64,000 nt of DNA from Paludibacteraceae bacterium (GTDB lineage Bacteria > Bacteroidota > Bacteroidia > Bacteroidales > Paludibacteraceae): positions 62,001 to 126,000 of the forward strand of contig JAFPXH010000003.1 of the NCBI GenBank assembly GCA_017394705.1. The letters run 5' to 3'. Positions within the stretch are counted from its first letter, which is position 1, and each line of letters starts with the position of its first letter. Below the pieces are notes generated by a model, which searched no databases, was not told the DNA's origin, and was given only the letters and a program-made list of their open reading frames with translations. Positions 27,125-36,800 of the stretch are shown here, in pieces. A program made the translations under genes and the position numbers.

Positions 27125-27232
27125 TTAGTATTTTCGATTGAGTATTTCGCTCGCAATAATCGCTTTGCGAACTTCGTCCGTATCGGTCAAATCCGGTACG
27201 TTCACATCCTTATTTTCAATATCAGTTGCCAT
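27125..27232 (-). CDS. Small conserved-looking protein (35 aa) upstream of greA
   Basis: An ATG at 27232 opens a 35-codon frame (starts MATDIENKDVNVPDL, ends IIASEILNRKY) stopping 11 bp before greA. It is acidic at the N-terminus and has a C-terminal helix-like stretch. It follows a good promoter and leader, in the correct order for an operon with greA. I do not recognise a named family; the coherent composition and spacing are the support. Confidence 0.5.
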   Translation of the reverse strand: MATDIENKDVNVPDLTDTDEVRKAIIASEILNRKY

Positions 27233-27244
27233 CGTGTTCCGTCT

Positions 27245-27319
27245 AAAAAATATAGACACTGCTGTCTATCTTTTTCGTTTTTTTCAAAAAACAATAGGAA
27301 ACTTCACAGCCTCCTATTG
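27245..27319 (-). terminator. Two tandem terminator-like hairpins in the greA leader
   Basis: Read on the minus strand: stem CAATAGGA/TCCTATTG (27319-27312, 27299-27292) followed by TTTTTT; then ATAGACA/TGTCTAT (27269-27263, 27258-27252) followed by TTTTTT. Both lie between the promoter and the small ORF, so they could form an attenuator. Confidence 0.6.
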
Positions 27320-27363
27320 CCATTAAACCTAAACCTTAACTATGAAAATTTTTGTTTTCGATG

Positions 27364-27395
27364 CAAAAGTACTGCTTTTATTTGATATAACCAAA
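27364..27395 (-). promoter_or_regulatory. Bacteroidota-type promoter for the small ORF-greA-HIT operon
   Basis: Minus strand TTTG (27395-27392), 20 bp, TACTTTTG (27371-27364), preceded by AAAAGCAG. The leader to the small ORF is about 125 nt. Confidence 0.85.
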
Positions 27396-27423
27396 TTTTT
27401 GGGCAAAAAAATGCATATTTTGC

Positions 27424-28773
27424 CTAATTTTCAACTATTTCGCCGCGCAAAGTAGCCGCAGAAGCGTCTAAAACGTGTACCTTCACCAGGTCTCCTACTT
27501 TCTGGTTCGTACGGGGGAAAACAACTGTTTTGTATCTTGTGGTACGGCCGTACATATCTTCTCTGCTTCGCTTGGAAAATCCCTCTACCAGCACTTCCAC
27601 TACATGACCTATCTCTTTGCGATTGGATTCAAGCGATAACTGATTTTGGAGTGCTATGATTTCATTGAGTCTCCTCACTTTCTCTTCCTCCGGTATATTA
27701 TCCGGCAAATGCTTCTGCGCGTACGTCCCCGGACGCTCTGAATATTTGAACATAAACGCGGTATCAAAGCCCACCTCACGCATCAAACTGAGCGTCTGCG
27801 CATGATCCTCCAGTGTCTCATCGTGAAATCCGCAGAAAATATCCGTACCGATAGCGGCCTCCGGCAGTATCCGCCGAATCGCAGCGATGCGCTCCAGATA
27901 CCACTCTCGGGTGTATTTACGATTCATCAGTTTCAGGATATGATTAGAGCCTGATTGCACCGCCAGATGGATAAACTTACATAGATTATCATGCCTGCTT
28001 ATTGCTTCCAGCGTTTTATCCGACATATCCTTCGGATGACTGGTTGTGAAACGAATACGCATATCCGGCACTGCGTCTGCCACCATCTCCAAAAGGTCCG
28101 CGAAATCAATCACAGTACCGTCTTTCCTCGTATAACGATAGGAATTGACGTTCTGTCCAAGCAGTGTTACTTCTTTATATCCACGTGCTTGTAAATCACG
28201 CACTTCGTTCAGAATAGACTCCACATCTCTACTGCGTTCGCGTCCACGCGTGTAGGGAACCACGCAATAGGCACAGAAGTTATTGCAGCCGCGCATGATA
28301 GAGACGAATCCGCTGATCGAGCGCCCTATGCGCGAGGGGATAATCGCCCGATAGGTCTCCGTTGTGCTCAACTCGACGTTCATGGCTTTATGGCCCTGCT
28401 CGCATTGAGCCAAGAGGTTAGGTATATCCAAATAGGCGTCCGGTCCTGCTACGAAATCCACTCCGTACTCGTCAATCAGCTGCTTCCCCATCCGCTCGGC
28501 CATACAACCGATCACACCGAGGATGATCTTATCTCCTCTTTGTACCACTTCCGAGCGGCTTTGGATAGAACGGGCTTTGAGCTCTCTCAGCCGTGCCTCT
28601 ACTTTCTGCTCCGCGTTATCGCGTATAGAACAGGTATTGAGAATCACTATGTTCGCTTCTTCCCAGTGCTCAGTCAGCTGTGCATCCGTGGTCTCCATAA
28701 TAGCAGCCACCACTTCACTGTCCGCCACGTTCATCTGGCAGCCGTATGTCTCTATATAGAATTTTTTTATCAT
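27424..28773 (-). CDS. miaB: tRNA-2-methylthio-N6-dimethylallyladenosine synthase
   Basis: A radical-SAM methylthiotransferase acting on i6A37 of tRNAs that read UNN codons. I start at ATG 28773 (MIKKFYIETYGCQMN), 449 aa; the frame continues upstream only through the antisense of a tRNA. The N-terminal UPF0004 domain has its cluster cysteines in YGCQMN, NTCSIRDNA and IGCMAE; the SAM cluster is RGCNNFCAYCVVPYTRG; a C-terminal TRAM domain is present (VLVEGFSKRS...GRTTRYKTV). It is divergent from the tRNA-Pro gene. Confidence 0.96.
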   Translation of the reverse strand: MIKKFYIETYGCQMNVADSEVVAAIMETTDAQLTEHWEEANIVILNTCSIRDNAEQKVEARLRELKARSIQSRSEVVQRGDKIILGVIGCMAERMGKQLIDEYGVDFVAGPDAYLDIPNLLAQCEQGHKAMNVELSTTETYRAIIPSRIGRSISGFVSIMRGCNNFCAYCVVPYTRGRERSRDVESILNEVRDLQARGYKEVTLLGQNVNSYRYTRKDGTVIDFADLLEMVADAVPDMRIRFTTSHPKDMSDKTLEAISRHDNLCKFIHLAVQSGSNHILKLMNRKYTREWYLERIAAIRRILPEAAIGTDIFCGFHDETLEDHAQTLSLMREVGFDTAFMFKYSERPGTYAQKHLPDNIPEEEKVRRLNEIIALQNQLSLESNRKEIGHVVEVLVEGFSKRSREDMYGRTTRYKTVVFPRTNQKVGDLVKVHVLDASAATLRGEIVEN

Positions 28774-28777
28774 TTCT

Positions 28778-28809
28778 CTTGCGTATATCAAAAAAAAGCA
28801 GTACCTTTG
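28778..28809 (+). promoter_or_regulatory. Bacteroidota-type promoter for tRNA-Pro
   Basis: CTTG (28778-28781), 20-bp spacer, TACCTTTG (28802-28809), about 27 bp before the mature tRNA 5' end. Confidence 0.85.
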
Positions 28810-28835
28810 CACCCGCTTTCGAAAAATGAAAGCCT

Positions 28836-28909
28836 CGGGGAGTGGCGCAGCCCGGTAGCGCAACGGTCTGGGGGACCGGAGGTCGCGTGTTCGAATCACG
28901 TCTCCCCGA
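28836..28909 (+). tRNA. tRNA-Pro (anticodon GGG)
   Basis: A full cloverleaf folds: acceptor CGGGGAG/CTCCCCG, D-arm GCGC...GCGC, anticodon stem CGGT/ACCG with loop CTGGGGG giving anticodon GGG, and T-arm GCGTG-TTCGAAT-CACGT. Position 37 is G, as needed for TrmD. The discriminator base is A and CCA is not encoded. There is one mismatch at the base of the anticodon stem. 74 nt. Confidence 0.95.
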
Positions 28910-28910
28910 C

Positions 28911-28940
28911 AAAAAGGATGGTTATCGCCGTCCTTTTTTG
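28911..28940. terminator. Terminator after tRNA-Pro, also after sprE/porW on the other strand
   Basis: Stem aaaaaggatgg with its partner ccgtccttttt (one G-T pair) and a 6-nt loop; A- and T-runs allow termination in both directions. The sprE-like gene stops at 28943. Confidence 0.8.
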
Positions 28941-28942
28941 TT

Positions 28943-31537
28943 TCATTGCACCAGCGGCAGGTTCACTTCCGCCAAGGCTTGTATGGTCACATGGCTCAAG
29001 ACGGATTGCATCTCGGCGCTCTTCTGTATCATATCCATCCACCACTCTGCTTCATCCAGATCAGCAAAACCGCTTACGCGCAATGCACATCCGTCGCCGA
29101 GTACCGGCATTTTCTGCAGATCAAAGTCACGTATAAGGAACTGGCTGAAGTTGAAGAGCGCTATTTCATAGAGCAGTTCGTTCAACGCCTGTTCATCCGC
29201 TTGCGGCAAGCGCAGGAGCACGATAGACGGTTGTTTGCGGTCATCACTCCATTGCAATGTTGTAGCCGTTGTATCTTGGGTTTCTTGCTCCGTTTGTCCG
29301 CGCATCTCTGCCAGTGAACCGGTCGTACCGCCCTGTTGGCTTTCTCTACCCTGACCCATCATCGCCAGCATATCTTTCGCCATTGCGCCTAATTCCGTTT
29401 CGGGATAACGCTCTACGAGATGCTGCAATTCCGCCACAAACGGTTCTTGACCTTCCGTGCGCGCAACGGACACTGCATTGAGGAAGAGAAAACGGGGCAT
29501 CAACGAACTTTGAGGAAACTCCTTCTCGGCATACTGCTTATTCGCTTTCACTTGCGGATACTGCCCTTTCGTATAAGCCGTATATGTGGCCGCATACAAG
29601 GAGTCTTGCTCAGCAAGCATTCGTTTCATTCGGGCGATATATTCCTCATCATTGCGTAAGGCACGCAATTGCTCTTCCTCGTGTATCGCGTCTATAGCCG
29701 GATGCCCGGCGAAGCGCTTTTTCAGCATACTTAAGGTCTCTTCCGCCAACTGCTCCGACTCCAGTTTATCGCGATAGATATGATAGAGTGCTACCAGCGC
29801 ATCACACCATAAACTGTCACTAATCGCGTAGTCTTGCGGTGTACGCGGTATCTGCTGCAGATAATACTCGGGTTTATGATCATCTGTTTCAATGACCGCA
29901 GGAGCAGCGGCTGAGTCGGAAGCGATGGCTATCGAATCCTGTTCCGTGTCTGTTGTCTCCTCCGGATAGGGATTGACCACTTGTTTGTTTTTCCTCCTCC
30001 AGTTATCTTCCAGCGGACGGTTTCCCCATCGGCGTTGCCATTCCTGCTTTCCTTGCTGCATCAATTGGGTATTATAGAAATACCACTCGCCTTTACTGCC
30101 CCCGCCGCCTAACATATTCATGGTGTTCACACCCCGTATGGGTCTTTCGAGAGCCAGTTCCGTCTCGCGTTTATCCTGCGCTTGCTTGGTAGAGTCCGCT
30201 TTCTCGGCAGCAATAAGTTCGGCGATAATCTTATCTACCACAGCGCGCTGTTCTTCTTCCGTTTTATGGCTTAAGCGCTGCAATGAGTCTTGCAGCTGGG
30301 CCTGTGTATAAGCCACAATCAACTCATCCAATATCTCTGATCGTTTCTGTACACGCGGGTAGTCCGGTTTCTCAGGGGTGAGAATCGTCACCGCTTCCCG
30401 GTAGCATGGTTGGGCCTTCACATATGCGCGCATATCATAATATAAATCACCCGCGCGCACGAGGACAGCCGCTTTGGCACTTCCGGCCTGCGTCGCTTCA
30501 GCAATGGCTTTATCATACATCTTCAGCGCCTCGACCGTATCTTTGTGCTGCAAATAGATATTACCCATTGCACCGTATATCTGGTCCAGACGGTCTTTGA
30601 ATTTCGATTGCTTGCTCATGGTACGCAACTGACGCAGCGAGTTTTTTCCTCCCAATTCTGCGATACGCAGCAGGGCATTGAATTCCATTTCAGTAGGAGG
30701 GGCAAGACGCACTACGGCCTTGTAAGCACTGATAGCGTCATCTTTGTTGCCGTCCAATTCATATAATTGACCCAATACATATTCGAAACGCGGTCTGTAG
30801 ATCTTGCGTTTCTCGTAAGGGATGGCTATCTTCACAAATGGAATAGCGGCATGATATTGCTTTCCGTGGAGCAACACATCCGCTTTGACAGCGGAATAGA
30901 GGCGTGCATGCTTCTTACTCAACGCATCGAGTTGTACGCGGTTGAGCATATCTTCCGCCTCATACTGCCATTCCATCTCCGCATAGGCGCGTGCTATCCA
31001 TAACTGGCACTGCGCGATGATATCCGCATCGTTCTCATAATGACGGATGATATAATTGAAGGTGCTAACGGCCCCTAGAAAATCGCCTTTGTGAAACTCC
31101 GCTTCACCCAAACGAATCCATGCCAGTTTCATATTGGCATTGAATTCCTCGGACTGCAGCCATAGTTTATATTTGGGGTCATTGGCACGTTTAGGATCAC
31201 GTTTCGGTTTAGATTTGATAGAGTGCAGTTTGATACACTTACGGCATTTCTCTATAGTCTTATCCATCTGCGAAGCAGCGGCTTCTGCCGCTGTATGATT
31301 GCTGACGGGATAGAGATAGAGCACCTGGCTATAGTCATCCGTATTGGCATCACGGATGGCTTTCAAGCCTTCTTCGTAGGCTATATTGCCGTTATGGAGA
31401 ATATTATATTTGACTTTCGTTTGGTGGAACGACCGAGTCGCCCACGTGTTTTTCTGCGTGGAGCATGAAGAGCAGACTAATCCTATCAAGATTAATCCAT
31501 AGATGATGGATGATTTATGAGATGTGATGGTAATCAT
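28943..31537 (-). CDS. sprE: SprE/PorW-type T9SS-associated TPR lipoprotein
   Basis: A homologue of PorW (Porphyromonas) / SprE (Flavobacterium), a lipoprotein needed for type IX secretion and gliding. I start at ATG 31537 (MITITSHKSSIIYG); it has a lipoprotein signal with lipobox CSSC, then the family hallmark CSTQKNTWATRSFHQ and VKYNILHNGNIAYEEG. A series of TPR-like helical repeats covers roughly residues 60-440, followed by a low-complexity linker (about 510-560) and a C-terminal part (570-864) with further TPR-like helices and an SPOR-like tail. It is the last gene of the minus-strand run that carries the surface proteins, 53 bp after tsaB. Confidence 0.85.
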   Translation of the reverse strand: MITITSHKSSIIYGLILIGLVCSSCSTQKNTWATRSFHQTKVKYNILHNGNIAYEEGLKAIRDANTDDYSQVLYLYPVSNHTAAEAAASQMDKTIEKCRKCIKLHSIKSKPKRDPKRANDPKYKLWLQSEEFNANMKLAWIRLGEAEFHKGDFLGAVSTFNYIIRHYENDADIIAQCQLWIARAYAEMEWQYEAEDMLNRVQLDALSKKHARLYSAVKADVLLHGKQYHAAIPFVKIAIPYEKRKIYRPRFEYVLGQLYELDGNKDDAISAYKAVVRLAPPTEMEFNALLRIAELGGKNSLRQLRTMSKQSKFKDRLDQIYGAMGNIYLQHKDTVEALKMYDKAIAEATQAGSAKAAVLVRAGDLYYDMRAYVKAQPCYREAVTILTPEKPDYPRVQKRSEILDELIVAYTQAQLQDSLQRLSHKTEEEQRAVVDKIIAELIAAEKADSTKQAQDKRETELALERPIRGVNTMNMLGGGGSKGEWYFYNTQLMQQGKQEWQRRWGNRPLEDNWRRKNKQVVNPYPEETTDTEQDSIAIASDSAAAPAVIETDDHKPEYYLQQIPRTPQDYAISDSLWCDALVALYHIYRDKLESEQLAEETLSMLKKRFAGHPAIDAIHEEEQLRALRNDEEYIARMKRMLAEQDSLYAATYTAYTKGQYPQVKANKQYAEKEFPQSSLMPRFLFLNAVSVARTEGQEPFVAELQHLVERYPETELGAMAKDMLAMMGQGRESQQGGTTGSLAEMRGQTEQETQDTTATTLQWSDDRKQPSIVLLRLPQADEQALNELLYEIALFNFSQFLIRDFDLQKMPVLGDGCALRVSGFADLDEAEWWMDMIQKSAEMQSVLSHVTIQALAEVNLPLVQ

Positions 31538-31559
31538 TTCTCTAATCTCTAAACTCTCC

Positions 31560-31583
31560 ACTTTAAACTTTAAACTTTAAACT
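31560..31583. repeat. 7-bp tandem repeat ACTTTAA, 3.4 copies
   Basis: Perfect heptamers between tsaB and the sprE-like gene. They are preceded by a related degenerate run of ctctaa- and ctctaaa-type units (about 31541-31558). Confidence 0.9.
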
Positions 31584-31590
31584 CAAAACT

Positions 31591-32340
31591 CTACACCAGT
31601 CCCTTCACATGGCTCTGCGCGGCTACGAACTCTTTCAGATAGAATGGCTCATAATAAGCTATGTCCGTAGCTTTCGCTATAGAAGGTTCTGCTGTGGTTT
31701 CGATATACGTTGCCAGAAATCTTGCCTCGGGAACTATATCAGGTATATAATGCCAGTTGGGTTGGGAGAAGACCGCTTGACATTTGGCTGCGCCATCGCC
31801 AAAGTAGTAATACGCCGTCTCCTTTGTACTTTGTACTTTGTCCATTTGTCCCTTAATCAGACTCTCCTCGTTCTCCACAACTACGGCGCGGGCTTCGTTC
31901 AACTTTGAACGTTCTTCTTTCTGCTTATCGCAATCGAAAATGGCGGTATATACCTCCATGCGTCGGGCATCTATCATCGGGATGAGACAGGCATTGGTCA
32001 TTGACCATTGGTTGCTGACGATTGCCTCTTTAGCAGCCAGCCTGAGTATCTCCAGTGTAGGCACAGGTATCAATGGTACATTGAGTCCGTAGCATAACCC
32101 TTTGGCGGTACTGGTTCCTATGCGCAGGCCGGTATAACTACCCGGTCCCTCACTCAGCGCCACGGCATCAATAGTCAGTTGATGTTGCGCTGCGTACTGC
32201 AGCAGGTGTTGTATATAACGAGGTAGCAACCGGGCATGGTTGCTACCTTCGCAACATATACACTGTTCTGCCGGCACACCATCCTTGCAGATGGCGGCCG
32301 AGCAGACAGATGTACTAGTTTCGATACATAGTATCGTCAT
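31591..32340 (-). CDS. tsaB: tRNA threonylcarbamoyladenosine biosynthesis protein TsaB
   Basis: Partner of TsaD in making t6A37 on ANN-decoding tRNAs. The N-terminal ASKHA fold is clear: ILCIETSTSVCSAAI, SEGPGSYTGLRIGTSTAKGL, and IPMIDARRMEVYTAIFD. Start is ATG 32340, 249 aa; the longer frame upstream is antisense to the outer-membrane protein gene. A hydrophilic insert (about residues 165-190, KGQMDKVQSTKETAYY) is encoded by a heptamer repeat and is not expected in the family core. It starts 7 bp after the upstream barrel-protein gene. Confidence 0.93.
   Translation of the reverse strand: MTILCIETSTSVCSAAICKDGVPAEQCICCEGSNHARLLPRYIQHLLQYAAQHQLTIDAVALSEGPGSYTGLRIGTSTAKGLCYGLNVPLIPVPTLEILRLAAKEAIVSNQWSMTNACLIPMIDARRMEVYTAIFDCDKQKEERSKLNEARAVVVENEESLIKGQMDKVQSTKETAYYYFGDGAAKCQAVFSQPNWHYIPDIVPEARFLATYIETTAEPSIAKATDIAYYEPFYLKEFVAAQSHVKGLV
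31823..31843. repeat. 7-bp tandem repeat TTTGTAC inside tsaB, about 2.7 copies
   Basis: The repeat lies in the tsaB reading frame and encodes part of the KVQSTK insert. Confidence 0.85.
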
Positions 32341-32347
32341 GTGCGTT

Positions 32348-33850
32348 TTAGAACAACTTGGATTCCTTAAAGTGCTTGTACTGCTTCTTGGGGAAGTTGA
32401 AGTGGTAAGCCAACTTGATACCCGCGTCGAAGTAACCCAGCTTGTCCGCATATGTTCTCGTTGCGGAGAGCATATTGAGGTCAGCGATGGCACCACCGGC
32501 TGCATCCGTCGGAGCGGTGATATCGAGCAGTGACGGACGGCTGTCTGCCGAACCGGCAGCAGCATTCTTGTACTGGTTGGAGAAGTTGTTGTATACGCAG
32601 TAGTTAGCGTACGCACCCAGACCGAGCGAGTTACCACTCTTCAGGATCCACTCATAACCGATTTCTGCGGTCAGCATAACGTTCACCTTGAATTGGATAC
32701 CGTTATCCTCTGTCGGTTGCTGATCGATATACTTACCGGTAACGATGTTATCCTTGATGGTGATACCCTCTTCCGGATAAACCGCAGTGATGCTTGCATC
32801 AGCGCTGTTGACAGTCTGTTTATACGGAGTATAAACCGGAATCATGAATTTCGGACCGATGTTGAAGAATAGTCCGTTGTCATGAATCAAGGAGAACATC
32901 AACGGCACCTCAAGTTGCAACTGGCGGTCCGTTTCTCTGATGTTGTCCGCGGTTACATGATACGTAATCTCGTTATTGTCACCTGCCTGATAAACAGTAT
33001 CCTGCGATCCGTTGAACGTACCTTGTGCATAACCGATACCGAGGCCTACGATGATACCGAGATCAACAGGGCGGGCATCATTGCTCCAATAGTGCGCGTA
33101 TTGCAGGTCCAGCATAGCATCAAAACCAACACCCCATTTAGCGTTCACTTTCTCGATAGGCTGGTGGAGCTGAGAAGCTACACCGACACGTGCGCCGATA
33201 GTGAAGCGGTCATAGTCATGCTTGAACTGTTGCTTGGATACCAGTGTATCACCCGGCTGAGCGATTTGCTCAGGCTCTTGTTCTTCACCTTGTGCAACCT
33301 GGCCTTGCTCACCACCTTCGGCAGCCTGGCCTTGCTCACCACCTTGTGCAGCTTGGCCCTGCTCACCACCTTCGGCAGCCTGGCTCTGTTCACCACCTTC
33401 GGCAGCCTGGCCTTGCTCGCCACCTTGTGCAGCTTGGCCTTGCTCGCCACCTTGTGCAGCTTGGCCTTGCTGTGCCTGCTGTGCCTGCTCAAAAGCTTCT
33501 CTTTCTTCTTTCTGCTCAGCCTCAGCTTGTGCTTGAGCCTCTTTGGCATGATGATTAACAGGAATCAAGCATTCTTCGCACATCCATGAATAGATATTCA
33601 TCAAGAGCACACCATCCGGGAACTTCTTGGTACCCAATTGGCGAACTGTATGCACTTTATCCCATACCCAAACAGAAGGTCTTTCGCCTGTGCAGTACTG
33701 TTGGCACTCACGCTTAATCATCACGGAGTCGCCTATCGCCACTTTGAACTCATGTGTCTGAGCTGGTTCAGCCTGCTGTGCCGACAGCGTCGATACAACA
33801 GAAGCACTGATCAGGGTGGCTGCAATTAGAATTGATTTTATAGTCTTCAT
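32348..33850 (-). CDS. Outer-membrane barrel protein with Q/G/A/E-rich 9-aa repeats
   Basis: 500 aa. Signal peptide residues 1-24 (cleavage near LSA). An N-terminal domain (25-110) has a conserved Cys pair motif, YSWMCEECLIPVN. Residues about 111-125 are a charged helix, then seven units of QAA(Q/E)GGEQG-type 9-residue repeats (about 126-188), then a porin-like beta-barrel (about 205-500) with alternating strands and a final aromatic residue (KLF). The repeat could act as a flexible spacer between a periplasmic or surface head and the barrel. Function is unknown. It belongs to the surface-protein run, 17 bp after the 1703-aa gene. Confidence 0.78.
   Translation of the reverse strand: MKTIKSILIAATLISASVVSTLSAQQAEPAQTHEFKVAIGDSVMIKRECQQYCTGERPSVWVWDKVHTVRQLGTKKFPDGVLLMNIYSWMCEECLIPVNHHAKEAQAQAEAEQKEEREAFEQAQQAQQGQAAQGGEQGQAAQGGEQGQAAEGGEQSQAAEGGEQGQAAQGGEQGQAAEGGEQGQVAQGEEQEPEQIAQPGDTLVSKQQFKHDYDRFTIGARVGVASQLHQPIEKVNAKWGVGFDAMLDLQYAHYWSNDARPVDLGIIVGLGIGYAQGTFNGSQDTVYQAGDNNEITYHVTADNIRETDRQLQLEVPLMFSLIHDNGLFFNIGPKFMIPVYTPYKQTVNSADASITAVYPEEGITIKDNIVTGKYIDQQPTEDNGIQFKVNVMLTAEIGYEWILKSGNSLGLGAYANYCVYNNFSNQYKNAAAGSADSRPSLLDITAPTDAAGGAIADLNMLSATRTYADKLGYFDAGIKLAYHFNFPKKQYKHFKESKLF
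33287..33475 (-). repeat. Seven tandem 27-bp units in the barrel-protein gene
   Basis: Units of about ACCTTGTGCAGCTTGGCCTT plus GCTCACC (plus strand) lie at 33287, 33314, 33341, 33368, 33395, 33422 and 33449. Two sequence types alternate (accttgtgcagctt and accttcggcagcct), which argues for duplication and exchange within the array. Copy number is likely variable between strains. Confidence 0.92.
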
Positions 33851-33867
33851 AGTGCTACCTCCTATTC

Positions 33868-36800
33868 TTATTTAACAATGTAACGTAAGGTTGATTTCAT
33901 GCCGTCGCAGTTAACCTCTACGAGATATATACCACGCTCGGCAGCTGCCTTCATCTGGAAGGAAGATTCACCGCTTACAGTGTAATCGCCGATTCGGAAT
34001 CCTTCAGACGTGTAAACACGGATGATTGTCTCTTGCTCCGGATCGAGGTTGACCACATTGATCTGCTCGCTCGCACGCGCCATAGACGGTCTGAGCGCCG
34101 GTGCCGGATTAGAGGTATCCGTTGCTCTACAATCCAGAAGATTGGTATATAAGATGAACGGACATTCACCCGGAGTGAGGGACGGAATCGTTACTACAGC
34201 ATAATACATACCGGACGGCATCGGGTCACCCAAACCATTCGCGTTGGTGATGTAATAACCTGTACCGGCACGCTCCGGAGTCTGATCTTGCTCGTCTTCT
34301 ACGATATACCACTTAACAAGCGATTCAATACCCGCCTCCTCCAGCGAATCCAATGCCAGTGCTTCATACTCATCCGGCATGTATTTGCGGATAGAGTCGT
34401 TCATTGCATTACGGTTGATCATCAACAGACGGTTACCGTATTTCTGTGAAGCAGCAACATGCATTACCACGTCGTTCTTAAGCGTTAGAACCAGGATAGA
34501 GAGACTATCCGGATCATTGCTCGGGAAGGACAAGGTGTCGCGTGTCGAAGTCTTGTAAACGCTATCGTTACCTGCTTTCCATTGATAGTAGTTACACTCT
34601 TCTACAACCAGCGAGTCAACCGCTACATTCTTGATGGTATCACTCTCTAAGACATCACCGCACTCGGTGAGTATCTGATAGTAGAGTCTAACCTGCTCTG
34701 TCTTGGTAACCGTATTGGGTACGGGTTTGTAAGACGAACCGCCGTCCGTGCTGTACATCCAAACGATGCTGTCTACTTTGCCGACATACATAGTGGAATC
34801 CAAACGTGCTTCCTCCAATGCATTGTAGATCTCGTCAATAGCGGCAGCGCAGTCGATGACTGTTCCGCGTTTCACAGTCGGGATATTGGTCAACTGATCA
34901 AGCGGGATGATCTTCGGTTGCTGGAGCGGCAATACGGTATACTCGAAGTGGAAGAGGACATAGGTTGCATCTTCTTGATCAATAGAGTCATAATCCGTTG
35001 TCCAATTCCATGAGTTCGGGTCGTTCGGGTCGATGATATGCGTCTCGCCGGCCTTGATGGTGAAGCGGTCTTCATATTTCTCACCCGGACAGATATACAT
35101 CGTATCGTTTACGACGGTGGTATCAACGATAACTGTATCCACGAGTTCTGCCCATATATGAGAAGTCTTCGTGGAGCTATACTCAATCAAGAGGTCGCTC
35201 TGCCATGTCTCCAGCACTTTGCGGGAGATGAGTTTGGAGGTATCTTGCCCCATCAACTTGCTCAAGTCTGCAAGAGGCTTGCTTCCGCATAGTTCGCTGA
35301 TCTTCACTTTTATATCATTCGGCGTGCCGCCCCATTTTTCGGTGTCGAAATGGAGACGGAGATCTTTGCCAGCCGGCACTTGATGGATGATGATGTTATC
35401 ATCCGCATCTTTCGCCGGTTTGCCATCAGGTCCCTGCTCATATCCGAAGAATACTTTGTACCACGTAGTCTTGTTCTCCGGGTTGACATTACCGTGCTTC
35501 CAGTCAAAGCTGACGTAGTTTTCGCAGCTGGCACCCTTCGCCGGTGTGCTATTCAAGCGAACCAAGAGAGGCTGTGACGAACGAACGCGTACATATGCCT
35601 CCACCGAGTCTTTGGTCACGAAGCGATTCAAGAGACTATCCAGATAACTTGACTTCGTTTCCATGATCGAATAATTGATACCTGTTTTCTGGATAGCCTT
35701 GTTCGCCAGTTCCTTAACGGATTTAGTAACGCTACGGCCACCGGCCACTCTGCGTGTGCGCTCGGGAATAGCATAGGTGCAGTTAGCCTGACAGGTTGCC
35801 GTTCCGGTAATGACAGCTTCATCAGCACCCAGGTTCTGGAAGGTGATGACGTCATCCACAGAGAGGTTGAAGTTATTATGCATGTACGGAACGCACATCA
35901 CGAACCACATCGTCGTATCGGCAGGGATATTGTAATCCACATTCGGTACAAAGAGTTTCGCTTTCTCTTGGTCCGGGTCGACCGATGCGGATGCATAGTC
36001 ATTCAGTTTGGTAGAGAGGGTCAACGGCTGGTCGGTTGTTACACGAACCAAGATATCCACGTCGCCCAGTCCGTGAACGACATAAGCCGGGATATTTTTT
36101 GAACCCTTCTTACCTGCCGGAACAGAACGGGTGCCCTCGCCTTGCAGCAGGTCATCGGCATCAGTCAGTTTGGCTGCATCCTCGAAGATAGCCACCTGTA
36201 CTTTCGCTTTGCCGCCAAGGTTCTGCGTTGCTACATGCAGGCTCTTGCCATGCAAGGACTCGTCCTTACGCATGTCTTTGGTCTTGATACGATACCAGAG
36301 TGTAGAGTTAGCCGCAATCTGATAGGTGGTATCACCGAGCTGGTCAATGATGATCGGGCGCATCTCATTCTCACCCGTATTCGGGTTAACGAGGTTCGCG
36401 CTGAACTCAAAGTCCTCTGCTGAAGTGATACGGATCAGTACAGAGTCTTTGCCCATTACCTGCTCCATCGTACCGCGCTCAACGAGTTTGGTTACCTCTT
36501 GTCCCGGAGACAGCGTTTTGGTCTGGCTCATCATCGTTTCCGTAATCGGGCAGTGATAAGCCACTTCGGCTTTAATCTTATTGCGATTAGCACCAGGGTT
36601 ATGTGCCCATAATTCCGGTGTTTCCTGGATACCCTCCAACTGTTGGAGAATCTCCTTCGGGATGATATACCATGATGTACCTGCAGCATGCTGATAAACG
36701 GTATTCCATTGGAGCTCCTGGAATGCTATACCCTCGCAATGGATGGTATCAAAGTCAGCAGGAGTGGAATCTTTCGCTTCGAAATGGAGTGCCGTGTTGC

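Noticed and set aside
28774-28899. N-terminal extension of miaB by 42 codons
   Set aside because: The extension is the antisense of the tRNA-Pro gene and its promoter; homologous sequence begins at ATG 28773.
32341-32637. N-terminal extension of tsaB
   Set aside because: These 99 codons overlap the end of the barrel-protein gene in another frame and are Ser/Thr/Arg-rich without similarity to TsaB.
33287-33475. CRISPR-like array
   Set aside because: Units are directly contiguous with no spacers and lie in frame in a protein, so this is a tandem coding repeat.
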